Positions 1 to 8,979 of a stretch of 64,000 nt of DNA are shown piece after piece (the first letter of the stretch is position 1; each line of letters starts with the position of its first letter). The notes under the pieces were generated by a model. The model saw nothing but the letters and a program-made list of their open reading frames with translations. It was not told where the DNA came from and did no database searches. Source of the stretch: Streptomyces sp. WZ.A104 (lineage in GTDB: Bacteria > Actinomycetota > Actinomycetes > Streptomycetales > Streptomycetaceae); NCBI RefSeq assembly GCF_002382885.1, contig NZ_NWVL01000004.1:116270-180269 (forward strand), given 5' to 3'. The translations under genes and the position numbers were made by a program.

Positions 1-1149
1 GTCCAGCATGGACGACACCAGATAGGTGAAGGTGACGCGCTGTTCGGAGATGACGCTCAGCAGGTGGTGGGGGTCGCGTTCGCCGCCGGGCCGCAGGATC
101 ACCAGGCGGGCGCCGGAGACCAGCGGCAGGAAGATCTCGTTGACGGAGATGTCGAACGAGAGCGGCGCCTTGAAGAGCGAGGCGTCGTCGTGGCCGAACC
201 GGAGGATCTCACCGGCCTGCCACAGGAGGCGCTCACTGATCGCGTCGTGGCGGATCATGGCGCCTTTGGGCCGTCCCGTCGAACCGGACGTGAAGATCAC
301 GTAGGCCAGGGCGGAGCCGGGGACGGCCGCGTCGGGCGCGTCCACCGGGTGGGCGCCGTACTTCCAGTCACCGAGGTCGACGGCGACGGCGTCCGGCTCC
401 CCGGCGTCGGCCTTGCCCGTGGTGTTGAGCTGGAGCACGACCCGGGCGTCCTGGACGACGACGGCCCGGCGGGCGGTGGGCCACTGCGGATCGAGCGGCA
501 CGAAGGCGCCCCGCGCCTGGAGTACGGCGAGGAGTCCGACGACCATGTCGGCGGAGCGGCCCAGCGAGATGCCGACGGTCTGTTCGGAGGTGAGGCCGCG
601 CTCGATCAGATGATGGGCCAACTGGGCTGATTTCTGGGCCAACTGTCGGTACGTCAGCAAGCGGTGCTCGTCGACGACGGCAATGGCTTCCGGCCTCAGG
701 CGCGCCTGTTCGCGGAACATCTCCATGATGGTCGGGCGGGCCCGGTCGGCGCGGGTGTCGTTCCACCGGGCCAGGGCCTCGATCCTCGCTCCGGGGCCGG
801 ACGGGCCTATGGTGCCGAGGGGCCGGTCGGGGAAGTCGGCGAGGTCGTCCAGCGCCTGCTGCGCGTCGGCCTGATCGACGCCGGCCGGCAGGGCGATGCT
901 CCGGCTGTCGACGTCGACCTCCCAACCTCCTGCCGTGCGGCCGCCGTTGTCGACCCATCCGAGGACGTCGGGGAAGGGCGTGGCGGGCGTGAGGCGCATA
1001 CCGTCCGGGCCGCTGCCGGTCGCCCAGTAGGCGAGTCCGACGGCGCACGCCTCGATGACGCCACGGTCGCTGTAGTCGCCGATCCGCCTGCGTACGGCGG
1101 CCAGTCGCGCGGGAGTGAGCAGTACGCAAGGAGCGGTCGGTTCCGTCAT
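1..1149 (-). CDS. cchH: Nonribosomal peptide synthetase, N-terminal part (coelichelin synthetase-like), cut by window edge
   Basis: This is the first 383 codons of a peptide synthetase. The start is an ATG at 1149, and the reading frame is open to base 1. After about 130 residues of linker the protein enters an adenylation domain directly, with no leading condensation domain. The nucleotide-binding core reads YVIFTSGSTGRPKG at roughly residues 285-298, followed by the LSFDISVNEIF segment. A synthetase that begins with an A domain fits CchH, whose first module loads N-formyl-N-hydroxyornithine. It lies downstream of exporter, uptake, monooxygenase and formyltransferase genes in the order known for coelichelin in S. 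coelicolor. An iron box immediately upstream predicts its own iron-repressed promoter. The number of modules and the final peptide cannot be seen here. Confidence 0.88.
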   Translation of the reverse strand, partial: MTEPTAPCVLLTPARLAAVRRRIGDYSDRGVIEACAVGLAYWATGSGPDGMRLTPATPFPDVLGWVDNGGRTAGGWEVDVDSRSIALPAGVDQADAQQALDDLADFPDRPLGTIGPSGPGARIEALARWNDTRADRARPTIMEMFREQARLRPEAIAVVDEHRLLTYRQLAQKSAQLAHHLIERGLTSEQTVGISLGRSADMVVGLLAVLQARGAFVPLDPQWPTARRAVVVQDARVVLQLNTTGKADAGEPDAVAVDLGDWKYGAHPVDAPDAAVPGSALAYVIFTSGSTGRPKGAMIRHDAISERLLWQAGEILRFGHDDASLFKAPLSFDISVNEIFLPLVSGARLVILRPGGERDPHHLLSVISEQRVTFTYLVSSMLD

Positions 1150-1181
1150 CGAAGTCTCAGCACCCTTCCAGGACATGCGAG

Positions 1182-1210
1182 TTAGCCTAGCCTTCGTTAG
1201 GTTTACCTAA
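1182..1210 (-). promoter_or_regulatory. Iron box (DmdR/IdeR-type operator) upstream of cchH
   Basis: Two overlapping matches to the actinobacterial iron box (TTAGGTTAGGCTAACCTAA) lie 33-61 bases upstream of the cchH start. One is the palindrome TTAGGTTTACCTAA at 1197-1210. The other, read on the minus strand, is centred on AAGGCTAGGCTAA. The site overlaps the stop codon of cchG, so it probably drives cchH separately from the upstream transport genes. Confidence 0.65.
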
Positions 1211-2994
1211 CTACCTTCTCGCCATGCGCGCCACAGTCGCGCGTACTGGCCGCCCAGGGCCACCAGTTCGCTGTGTGTTCCTTCCTCCACCACGCGTCCC
1301 GCGTCCAGCACGGCGATCCGGTCCGCCGCCATGGCCTGGGTCAGCCGGTGGGCCACGAACAGCGTGGTCCGGCCCGAGCACGCCGCCAGCACGGCACGTT
1401 CCAGCTCCGCGGCGCCCTCGCTGCCCGCCTCGGCGGTCGACTCGTCGAGCACGACCACCGGTGACCGGCTCAGGACCAGCCGGGCCAGGGCGATCTGGGC
1501 GACCTTGGTGACGTCCAGGCGCTCGCCGCCTTCCCCGACCCGGGTGTCCAGCCCGTCGGGCAGCAGCTCGAACCACGCTCCGGCGCCCACCGTCCGCAGG
1601 GCGTCCAGCAGTTCGGCATCGCTCGCCTCGGGTGCGGCGAGCCGCAGGTCGTCGCCGAGCGGACCGGCGAACACGTGGGTCTCCTGGGTCAGGATGCTCA
1701 CCAGGGCGCGCGCGCCGGCCTCGTCCAGGTCGGCGAGGTCGTGCGCGCCGATGCGTACCGATCCGGCCCCCGGTCTCCCGATGCCCGCGATGAGCGCGGC
1801 CAGGGTGGACTTGCCCGCCCCTGTCGCCCCGACCAGGGCGAGCGATCCACCCGCGGGAATGGACAGGGACACCTCTCGCAGCACCGGTTCCTCGGCGCCC
1901 GGATAGCGGAAGGTCAGCCCCCGTACGGTGACCGGATGCGGCGCGACGTCGGCCGGCCGGACGGACCTGTCGCCCACCAGCCGCTCCTCCGCGGGCTCCT
2001 TGAACACCCCGACCAGGCGGGTCAGGCTCGCGCCCGACTTCTGTGCCTCGTCGAAGGTGAACATGATGGCGCCCAGCGGGGTGAACAGGCGGTGGAACAT
2101 CAGCGGGGCGGCCGACACCTCGCCCAGCGTGGCGGCATCGCCCTCCAGGAGTGCGTACCCCACGACCAGGATCAGGACGAGCCCGATGAACTCGGCCCGG
2201 TTCTCGCGGCCGACGAACCGTCCGAAGAAGCGGAACACCTCGACGCCGAGATTGCGCACCCGCCACGACTCGCTGGTGACCTTCTCGCGGACGTCGCCCT
2301 CCAGTCGGTACGCCCGTACCGTGTCGATCCCGTTCAGTCCGCTGATCAGGGCCTGGGCGCGGTCGGCCTGGGCCATCCTCTGCTGCCGGTAGAGGGGGGC
2401 GGACCTGGGCAGGTACCAGCGCAGCGCCAGTGCGTACGCGGGCAGCGCCCCGGCTCCGGCCAGACCGAGGCGCCAGTCCAGGCCGAACATCCCGATGGTC
2501 GCGATGACGACCAGGACGCCCGCGGAGAAGACGGTGGGGACGGCCGTGCGGATGCCCTTGGAGAGCACGGCCACGTCGTCCCCGACGCGGGACAGCACGT
2601 CACCCCGGCCGACCTGTTCGACGCGGGTGCTCGGCATGCCCAGCACGGCACGGACGGCCTCCTCGCGGAGCCGGGCGAGCAGTTCGGCTCCGAGTTTCCC
2701 GATCAGGTAGGTCGAGGCCGCGGTGGCCGCCGCACCGAGCAGCGCGGCGGCCACCATCAGCACCCCGACCGTGAGCAGTATCGACCGCGACGCACCCCCG
2801 ACCACCCCGTCGACGACCCGGCCCAGCAGCAGCACGGGGAGCACCTGGAGCGCCGCCCCGGCGACCGTGGTGAGCACGGTGGAGGCCGTCAGCCAGGGGG
2901 CCTGCCGACAGTGCCCGGCCACCCAGCGGGCGGCCTCGCCTCCAGTCGCCGTGTGCAGGTTCACCGGGGTTGCGCGGGTGTCGGTGGCAGTCAC
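1207..2994 (-). CDS. cchG: ABC exporter with fused membrane and ATPase domains (siderophore export)
   Basis: This 595-residue half-transporter has an N-terminal six-helix exporter domain (about residues 30-320) followed by an ATPase domain. It most likely exports the finished siderophore or loads intermediates across the membrane. Walker A is GATGAGKST, Walker B is VVVLDEST and the H-loop is AHRL. The signature region is odd: LSGGQ is replaced by LDVTKVAQ, and the D-loop reads AEAGS. The start codon is GTG at 2994. The gene sits between the binding lipoprotein cchF (46-base gap) and cchH, which matches coelichelin gene order. Siderophore-cluster exporters are known to have diverged signature motifs, so I take this as a lineage trait and not as decay. 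Confidence 0.85.
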   Translation of the reverse strand: MTATDTRATPVNLHTATGGEAARWVAGHCRQAPWLTASTVLTTVAGAALQVLPVLLLGRVVDGVVGGASRSILLTVGVLMVAAALLGAAATAASTYLIGKLGAELLARLREEAVRAVLGMPSTRVEQVGRGDVLSRVGDDVAVLSKGIRTAVPTVFSAGVLVVIATIGMFGLDWRLGLAGAGALPAYALALRWYLPRSAPLYRQQRMAQADRAQALISGLNGIDTVRAYRLEGDVREKVTSESWRVRNLGVEVFRFFGRFVGRENRAEFIGLVLILVVGYALLEGDAATLGEVSAAPLMFHRLFTPLGAIMFTFDEAQKSGASLTRLVGVFKEPAEERLVGDRSVRPADVAPHPVTVRGLTFRYPGAEEPVLREVSLSIPAGGSLALVGATGAGKSTLAALIAGIGRPGAGSVRIGAHDLADLDEAGARALVSILTQETHVFAGPLGDDLRLAAPEASDAELLDALRTVGAGAWFELLPDGLDTRVGEGGERLDVTKVAQIALARLVLSRSPVVVLDESTAEAGSEGAAELERAVLAACSGRTTLFVAHRLTQAMAADRIAVLDAGRVVEEGTHSELVALGGQYARLWRAWREGS

Positions 2995-3039
2995 TCGGGA
3001 ACCACATCTCGCCGGGGAAGGGACCGTCGGTTCGTCACG

Positions 3040-4110
3040 CTACTTGACCGAAGCGACTAGCTCGTCGATCGCATACGGCAGGGAGAGCAGGGTGCCCTGG
3101 GACATCGCCGCACCGACCGCGGGGCCTTCACTGTCCAGGAGGTAGGACACCTTGCCGTTCTTGACGGCGGGCAGGTTCGTGAACAGCTCGAACTTCTTGA
3201 GCGCTTCCGTGTCCGCCTTGTCGTTGATGACGAAGATACGGTCGACGTCGATCAGGTCGACACGCTCGGGCGAGAGCGCGACGGAGAAGCCGCCATCGGC
3301 GATCTTGTCGATCTCGGACTGATACGTGAATCCGGAACCGGTCACGAGCCGTCCGCGGACGTCGGTGGAGGTGAACGCCGAGATCGAGTCCTTGTACCAG
3401 GACAGCGCGACGGCCCTCTGCCCGGCGAACTCGGGGTGGGCCTTCTTGGCCGCGTCGAGCTTGCCCTGGATGCCCTTCACCAGTTCGGCGCCCTCCTCCT
3501 CCTTGCCGAGCGCCTTGGCGATGTGCACCGCGTTGTCCTGCCAGGGGGCGCTGAAGAGCTCCTTCTCCCCCTTGGTGCGGCCCACAGTCGGGGCGATCCT
3601 GGAGAGCTTCTCGTAGGCGGCCTTGTCGACCTCGGAGTAGACCGCGATGATCAGGTCCGGACGCAGGGAGGCGATCTTCTCGAAGTTGGGGCCCGCGTCA
3701 CCGTTCTTCATGACGACCTCGGGGCGGGCGTCACCCCACTTGTCCTTCACCCAGGGCCACTGCGTGTTGATGTCGGGCGACTGGCCGACCGGGTTCGGGT
3801 ACTGGTCGACCATGCCGACCGGCTTGATGCCGAACGCCAGGACCGCCTGGTCGTCGGTGTAGCCGACGGTGACGACCCGCTTGGGGGCCTTGGCCACCTC
3901 GGTGGATCCGAAGGCGTGCTCCACGGTCACCGGGAACGCGCCGTCGGCCGCGGCAGGCGCGTTGTCGCCGTCCTTGCCGCCCTTGCGGTCCTTGCCGTCC
4001 GCCGAGTCGGAACCGCATCCCGCGAGGAGACCGACGCCGAGGGTCGCAGCGGAAACCGCCGCGGCCAGTTTCCGCCACGGCTTCACAGTCGCCGTTCGAT
4101 GAAGAAGCAT
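3040..4110 (-). CDS. cchF: Ferric-siderophore binding lipoprotein
   Basis: This 356-residue solute-binding protein of the FecB/FhuD class captures ferric siderophore outside the membrane for the CchCD-E importer. A signal peptide ends in the lipobox LLAGC near residue 30, followed by a charged linker. The mature protein carries the expected ALSWYKDS and DRIFVIND type segments. I chose ATG 4110 because AGGGA lies 6 bases upstream; a TTG two codons earlier is possible. An iron box lies 69 bases upstream, and the next gene upstream, cchE, has its own box, so cchF is probably transcribed with cchG under iron control. Confidence 0.87.
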   Translation of the reverse strand: MLLHRTATVKPWRKLAAAVSAATLGVGLLAGCGSDSADGKDRKGGKDGDNAPAAADGAFPVTVEHAFGSTEVAKAPKRVVTVGYTDDQAVLAFGIKPVGMVDQYPNPVGQSPDINTQWPWVKDKWGDARPEVVMKNGDAGPNFEKIASLRPDLIIAVYSEVDKAAYEKLSRIAPTVGRTKGEKELFSAPWQDNAVHIAKALGKEEEGAELVKGIQGKLDAAKKAHPEFAGQRAVALSWYKDSISAFTSTDVRGRLVTGSGFTYQSEIDKIADGGFSVALSPERVDLIDVDRIFVINDKADTEALKKFELFTNLPAVKNGKVSYLLDSEGPAVGAAMSQGTLLSLPYAIDELVASVK

Positions 4111-4178
4111 CCGCAATCCCTACTTTCGCGCTGTCCACTGCGCCCGGACCGAGGGCAGCCAGACTGTATCCCGGAAAG

Positions 4179-4197
4179 TGAGGCCAGCCTAGCCTAA
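4179..4197 (-). promoter_or_regulatory. Iron box upstream of cchF
   Basis: Read on the minus strand the site is TTAGGCTAGGCTGGCCTCA, about 15 of 19 positions of the iron-box consensus. It lies 69 bases before the cchF ATG, inside the cchE-cchF gap. It predicts repression of cchFG by the iron-loaded DmdR/IdeR regulator. Confidence 0.75.
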
Positions 4198-4306
4198 CCA
4201 GACAACTTCCCGCCGCTAGGCATGAGTTGACCGAGGTCAACGCATCACGGACCGATGAATCAATCTGTCACTCCGTCAAGAGCGTTTGCACACACAGGCG
4301 TTCGAC

Positions 4307-5158
4307 TCATGGTTGCTGTACATCGAGCCGGACATGTGTGCGACCGATGGGCACGATGAGGGGCCGGTCCCCCACCGGGTCGTCGATCACCTTGGCGTGC
4401 AGTCCGAACGCCTCGCGCAGCAGCTCGGCGGTGATCACGTCCCGCGGATGCCCCTGCGCCAGGACGGCCCCCGCGCGCATGACGACGAGGTTGTCGCTGT
4501 AGCGCGTGGCCAGATTCAGATCGTGCAGCACCATGACCACAGTGCGGCCCGACTCGTGCAGATCGTCCACCAGGTCGAGTACGTCGATGGCGTGCGCCAG
4601 GTCCAGATAGGTGGTCGGCTCGTCAAGCAGCAGCAGATCGGTGCCCTGGGCCAGGGCCATCGAGATCCACACGCGTTGGCGCTGCCCCCCGGAGAGCGAG
4701 TCGACGGGGCGGTCGGCCAGGTCCGACACCCCGGTCATGGCGAGCGCGCGCTCCACGACACCGGCGTCGTCCGAGGACCACTGCCGCAGCCAGCTCTGGT
4801 GCGGGTGGCGTCCGCGCGCCACCAGGTCGGCGACGGTCAGTCCCTCCGGCGCGACCGGCGCCTGCGGCAGCAGGCCGAGCTTCCTGGCCACGTCCTTGGT
4901 CCGGAGCTTGGCGATGTCCTCGCCGTCCAGCAGGACGGTGCCGCCGGTCGGCTTGAGCAGCCGGGTCAGGGTGCGCAACAGGGTGGACTTGCCGCAGCCG
5001 TTGGGGCCGATGATCGTCGTGATCACTCCGGCCGGTATCGCCACGTCGAGCCCGTCGATGACGGTGCGGCCGCCATACCCGACCGTGACGCCCCTGGCTG
5101 CCAACCGTGCGACGCCCTTGACGCCGGCATCGGCCGGGATGGTGAACTGAGCGGCCAT
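4307..5158 (-). CDS. cchE: Ferric-siderophore importer ATPase
   Basis: This 283-residue FecE-type ATPase powers ferric-siderophore uptake through the CchC/CchD permease pair. Walker A is GPNGCGKST, the signature is LSGGQRQRV, Walker B is LLLLDEPT and the switch histidine is in VLHDLN, all intact and in order. An iron box lies directly upstream between this gene and cchD. Either cchE is initiated from that box, or the box acts within a longer transcript. Length and motif order are normal for the family. Confidence 0.9.
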   Translation of the reverse strand: MAAQFTIPADAGVKGVARLAARGVTVGYGGRTVIDGLDVAIPAGVITTIIGPNGCGKSTLLRTLTRLLKPTGGTVLLDGEDIAKLRTKDVARKLGLLPQAPVAPEGLTVADLVARGRHPHQSWLRQWSSDDAGVVERALAMTGVSDLADRPVDSLSGGQRQRVWISMALAQGTDLLLLDEPTTYLDLAHAIDVLDLVDDLHESGRTVVMVLHDLNLATRYSDNLVVMRAGAVLAQGHPRDVITAELLREAFGLHAKVIDDPVGDRPLIVPIGRTHVRLDVQQP

Positions 5159-5171
5159 AAGCCCCCCTTAT

Positions 5172-5190
5172 TGAGGTTCGCCTTACTTAC
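5172..5190 (-). promoter_or_regulatory. Iron box upstream of cchE
   Basis: The plus-strand sequence TGAGGTTCGCCTTACTTAC resembles the iron-box palindrome (about 14 of 19). It sits 14 bases before the cchE ATG and just after the cchD stop codon, a position suited to blocking transcription start. Confidence 0.65.
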
Positions 5191-5196
5191 TACCAT

Positions 5197-6264
5197 CTAC
5201 CTGACGTTCGCCCGTACCAACAGGTAGACGAGGAACGGCCCGCCGATCGCGGCGGTGACCACACCGACGGGAAGGCCGATCGGCAGCGCCGCGCGCGCGA
5301 CCAGGTCCGAGCCGATCAGCAGCAGTGCGCCCACCAGCCCGGAAGCGACGATGGGCGGCGTCGGCCACTTCGCCAGGCGCATCGCCACCTGGGGCGCCAC
5401 CAGCGCGACGAACGGCACCGGACCCGCGGCGCTCACCCCCACGGCGGCCAGTAGCACCGCGCACAGCAGCAGGACGGCCCGCACACGGGTGTACCGGACG
5501 CCCAGCCCGGCGGCGACCTCGTCGCCGAGGTGCATCGGCTTGAACGAGAAGGCGGCGGCGGCCACGACGACGAGGAGGACCAGGGCGCACCAGAACGCCA
5601 CGCGGACCTCGTCCCACGACCGGTTGTCCAGGGAACCGACCAGCCATGCCTGGGCCCGGGCGACGTCCCTGAGGTCGGCCGAGACCAGCAGCCAGTTCTT
5701 GATCGCCTCCATCACGGCTGTCACCGAGATGCCGATGAGGATGAGCCGGAAGCCGTCGACCCCGCGCCGCCACGCGAGGAAGTACACCAGCAGCCCCGTG
5801 CCGAGACCGCCCAGGAGCGCAGCTGCCGACAGCCCGATCGACCCGGCGATCGCCGCCCCGGCTCCGCCCGAGACCGTCACCAGGAACACCGCGACGGCGC
5901 TCGCTCCGCCGGTGATCCCCAGGATGTCCGGGCTGGCCAGCGGATTGCGCGCCACGGACTGGGTGATCGCCCCGGACATGCCCAGCACGATGCCCACCAG
6001 GAGACCGGCCAGCGCGCGCGGCATCCTCAGGTCCATGACGACGAACTCGTCGACCTGTTCGCCCTGGCCCAGGAGCGTGGCGATCACCCGGGACAGGCCG
6101 ACGGGGAAGTCCCCGATGCTGATGGAGAGGCAGAAGACCAGGAAGGTCGCCGCCATGAGGACCAGCGTGAGGAGCACGAGCCAGGGCCGCCAGAAGAACG
6201 ACACCCGGCCGAGCCGCACGCCCGGCGCCACCACTGTCCGCGTCTTCACTTCGGTCCCGTTCAT
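5197..6264 (-). CDS. cchD: Ferric-siderophore importer permease (FecCD family)
   Basis: This 355-residue permease has about ten hydrophobic helices and belongs to the BtuC/FecD family. It forms the import channel with CchC. The family segments RMPRALAGLLVG and NPLASPDILGI are present, the latter near residue 120. I placed the start at ATG 6264 because the cchC stop overlaps it (ATGA) and AGGAG lies just upstream. An upstream ATG at 6288 is possible but lies inside cchC. The overlap implies translational coupling with cchC. Confidence 0.9.
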   Translation of the reverse strand: MNGTEVKTRTVVAPGVRLGRVSFFWRPWLVLLTLVLMAATFLVFCLSISIGDFPVGLSRVIATLLGQGEQVDEFVVMDLRMPRALAGLLVGIVLGMSGAITQSVARNPLASPDILGITGGASAVAVFLVTVSGGAGAAIAGSIGLSAAALLGGLGTGLLVYFLAWRRGVDGFRLILIGISVTAVMEAIKNWLLVSADLRDVARAQAWLVGSLDNRSWDEVRVAFWCALVLLVVVAAAAFSFKPMHLGDEVAAGLGVRYTRVRAVLLLCAVLLAAVGVSAAGPVPFVALVAPQVAMRLAKWPTPPIVASGLVGALLLIGSDLVARAALPIGLPVGVVTAAIGGPFLVYLLVRANVR

Positions 6265-7319
6265 GCGCTCCTGAACTTTCCTCGCCACACCAGGACCGCG
6301 AAGAACGGGGCGCCCAGGAGTGCGACCACGACGCCCGCGTCCAGCTCACCGGGCCGCACCACCAGACGGCCCACGATGTCGCAGACCAGCAGGACACCTG
6401 CGCCGAGCAGACCCGCGTACGGCACCAGCCAGCGGTAGTCCGGGCCGGTCAGATAGCGGGCCACATGGGCCACCATGAGCCCGAGGAAGGCGATGGGCCC
6501 GCAGGCCGCGGTGGCCGCGCCGGCCAGCAGTGTGATGGAGACGATGCCGATGGTGCGGCTGGCCGCGAGGTTCACTCCCAGCCCGCGCGCCACATCGTCG
6601 CCCAGGTTGAGCAGGTTGAGGGCGGGCAGGGTGACCAGCGCCAGGACCAGCCCGGCGGCGATGAACGCGGTCACCGGCCAGATGACGTCGAACCCGACTC
6701 CGGCCACGGAGCCCGCGTTCCAGAACCGCAGCGCGTTCAGCGACTTCTGGTCGGAGAGCGCGACCGCTGTGGTCATCGCCGCGAGGAACACCGTGACGCC
6801 CTGCCCGGCGAGGGCGAGCGTCAGCGGGTTGCCCGCGCCCCTGCCGATGCTCGCCAGGCCGAAGACGACGACACCCGCGACCGCCGCGCCCAGGAAGGCG
6901 AACCAGACGTACTGGAACGGGTTGCTGAGCCCGAACACGGCGATCACCGACACCACGGCGAAGGAGGCCCCGGCGTTCACCCCCAACAGCCCTGTGTCCG
7001 CTATGGGGTTGCGCGTGTATCCCTGGATCAGCGCACCGCCCACCCCCAGGGCCAGGCCCGCCACGAGTGCGAGGACTGTACGGGGCAGGCGCACGGTCTG
7101 CACGATGAGCCGGATCTCGGTGAGCCGCTGGTCGGGATCGGGGTCCGCGAACAGCCCGTGCCAGACCTCGGCCGGGGTCAACGCGCGTGCGCCGACGGCC
7201 AGGGACACCGCGACCGCTGCCACCAGGGTCGCGGCGAGGACTCCCAGCCCGGCAACCCGCCTTCTACGAAGGTGCGTTGACCCTGCGGGCGCAGGGCGTT
7301 CCACTGCAATCGCGCGCAT
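6261..7319 (-). CDS. cchC: Ferric-siderophore importer permease (FecCD family)
   Basis: This 352-residue permease pairs with CchD. It has an arginine-rich cytoplasmic start, a first helix near residues 25-45, the LPRTVLALVAG segment, the NPIADTGLLGVN segment, and the typical ten-helix hydrophobic pattern. ATG 7319 is the first start that keeps the conserved N-terminus. The open frame extends upstream into cchB with unrelated sequence. There is no strong Shine-Dalgarno motif, so the exact start is moderately certain. The gene is 43 bases from cchB and overlaps cchD by four bases, so all three are probably one operon. Confidence 0.88.
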   Translation of the reverse strand: MRAIAVERPAPAGSTHLRRRRVAGLGVLAATLVAAVAVSLAVGARALTPAEVWHGLFADPDPDQRLTEIRLIVQTVRLPRTVLALVAGLALGVGGALIQGYTRNPIADTGLLGVNAGASFAVVSVIAVFGLSNPFQYVWFAFLGAAVAGVVVFGLASIGRGAGNPLTLALAGQGVTVFLAAMTTAVALSDQKSLNALRFWNAGSVAGVGFDVIWPVTAFIAAGLVLALVTLPALNLLNLGDDVARGLGVNLAASRTIGIVSITLLAGAATAACGPIAFLGLMVAHVARYLTGPDYRWLVPYAGLLGAGVLLVCDIVGRLVVRPGELDAGVVVALLGAPFFAVLVWRGKFRSA

Positions 7320-7362
7320 GTCGACGAACGATATCCCTTTGATCGGAACGGGGACGCGGGCT

Positions 7363-8730
7363 TCAGCCCGCTGCCGCCTCAGCCGCACCCGTACCCCCCT
7401 CGACGACCGGCCGGGACTCGTCGGAGGTGGACTTGACGCGGCGGTCGAGCAGCGAGTCCAGGATTTCCCCGACCCGTATGGCGGTGTTGGAAAGCAAGGA
7501 TGTCGTGATCCCGTGCGTGTGCTCCGTACCGCCCTGGAGGTAGATACCGCAGCGCAGTTCGGGGTCGGTCGCGATCCGGTAGTCGCGCTCGACCCGGACG
7601 CGGCCCGCGTCGTCGCGCAGGCAGCTCCGGGCGACCTCGCCGAGCAGGCCGAGCGGATCGGCGGGGCTGTAGCCGGTGGCGAATACCACGACATCGGCGT
7701 CCAGGGTGGATTCCTCGTCCGTCACCAGGGACTTCACCGTGGCGCGCACCCGGTCGTCCGCCGTTTCCACTCCGGTGACCCGGGAGACGTTGAGGAAGCG
7801 CAGCCGTTCGGTGCCGAGGACCTTTTCCCGGTACATCTGCCGGTAGAGGTCGTCGATCAGGTCGATGTCCACCACGGAGTAGTTGGTGTTGCCGTGGTAG
7901 GCCATCAGTTGGCTCTTGACGTCCTCGGGCGCGGCGAAATAGTCGTCGACCGCCGCGGGGTCGAAGATCCGGTTGGCGAAGCTGCTGTCGTCGGCGGGGC
8001 TGTAGCCGTATCGGGAGAACACCGCGCAGACCTCCGCGTCCGGGAAACGGCGGTGCAGATAGGCGACGTTCTCGGCGGCGCTCTGACCGGCTCCGACGAC
8101 GACGAACCGGGAGGGCGACGCGCCCTCCAGGCCGTCGACCTTCCGCAGCAGGTCGGAGTTGTGCCAGACCCTCTCCCCGCGCTCGACGCCGTCCGGCATG
8201 AGAGGGCGCAGCCCGGTGCCGATGACGAGGTTGCGGGCCCGGTGCACCTCAAGGCCCTCTCGGGAACGGACGGTCACGTCGAGGTGCTCCACCACGCCGT
8301 CGCAGACGAACGGCGAGACGGAGACGACTTCGTGGCCGTAGGAGACCAGATCCTCGACCTGGGCCGCCGCCCACTCGAAGTAGTCGTGGAACTCCACCCG
8401 CAGCGGGAAGAGGTTCTTGTGGTTGATGAAATCGATCAGCCTGCCCCTGCTCTGCAGGTAGCAGAGGAAGCTGTACTGGCTGGCCGGGTTCCGGAGCGTC
8501 ACCAGGTCCTTGAGGAAGGACACCTGCATGGTGGCGTCGTCGATGAGCATCCCCCGGTGCCAGCCGAAGCTCGCCTGCTGCTCGAAGAAGCGAGCGGTGA
8601 CCGGCTCCTGCCCACCGACGCCGGCGTTGTGCTCGCTGAGCGCGATCGCCATGGCCACATTGGACGGACCGAAGCCGACGCCGATGAGGTCGTGGACCAG
8701 CGGTGTGTCGCCAGGAAGAACCTGTGACAT
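7363..8730 (-). CDS. cchB: L-ornithine N5-monooxygenase
   Basis: This 455-residue flavin-dependent N-hydroxylating monooxygenase makes N5-hydroxyornithine, the first committed step of hydroxamate synthesis. The FAD motif GVGFGPSN is near residue 17, the NADPH motif VVGAGQSAAE is mid-protein, and the family FATGYSPADP motif is toward the C-terminus. It is divergent from the formyltransferase cchA across a 249-base region with two iron boxes. The two enzymes work in sequence: hydroxylation, then formylation of ornithine. A lysine substrate cannot be excluded from sequence alone, but the neighbours favour ornithine. Confidence 0.92.
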   Translation of the reverse strand: MSQVLPGDTPLVHDLIGVGFGPSNVAMAIALSEHNAGVGGQEPVTARFFEQQASFGWHRGMLIDDATMQVSFLKDLVTLRNPASQYSFLCYLQSRGRLIDFINHKNLFPLRVEFHDYFEWAAAQVEDLVSYGHEVVSVSPFVCDGVVEHLDVTVRSREGLEVHRARNLVIGTGLRPLMPDGVERGERVWHNSDLLRKVDGLEGASPSRFVVVGAGQSAAENVAYLHRRFPDAEVCAVFSRYGYSPADDSSFANRIFDPAAVDDYFAAPEDVKSQLMAYHGNTNYSVVDIDLIDDLYRQMYREKVLGTERLRFLNVSRVTGVETADDRVRATVKSLVTDEESTLDADVVVFATGYSPADPLGLLGEVARSCLRDDAGRVRVERDYRIATDPELRCGIYLQGGTEHTHGITTSLLSNTAIRVGEILDSLLDRRVKSTSDESRPVVEGGTGAAEAAAG

Positions 8731-8817
8731 GTCACTCCCATCGTCCGGGAAGGACGCCTGTCAGGCGCGGAGGGAAGGCGAAGGATGGGCATACCGAAAG
8801 AGCCGCCCAACGTGAAC

Positions 8818-8836
8818 TTAGGTGAGCCTAAGCTCA
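8818..8836 (-). promoter_or_regulatory. Iron box for the cchB operon
   Basis: TTAGGTGAGCCTAAGCTCA matches the iron-box consensus at about 16 of 19 positions and is the best box in the cluster. It lies 87 bases upstream of cchB in the divergent cchB-cchA region. Confidence 0.8.
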
Positions 8837-8923
8837 CTTGGCAGCGTTGTCGATAGGGCCGACTGGCCGAGAAGTTAGCTGACAGAGCGTCAATCATGGC
8901 TAGAAACAAGCCCTGTTGCAGCA

Positions 8924-8942
8924 CCAGGTAAGGCTTGCTTTA
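8924..8942 (+). promoter_or_regulatory. Iron box for cchA
   Basis: CCAGGTAAGGCTTGCTTTA is a weaker iron-box match (about 12 of 19), ending 37 bases before the cchA ATG. Its position on the cchA side of the divergent region suggests separate but parallel iron control. Confidence 0.55.
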
Positions 8943-8979
8943 CTTGCCGCGGTCCATCCCTGCCCCAAGGAGGTACCCC

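Noticed and set aside
368..1129. A 253-codon minus-strand frame within the NRPS region
   Set aside because: It is Arg/Pro-rich and overlaps the adenylation-domain frame, which shows the TSGSTGRPKG core.
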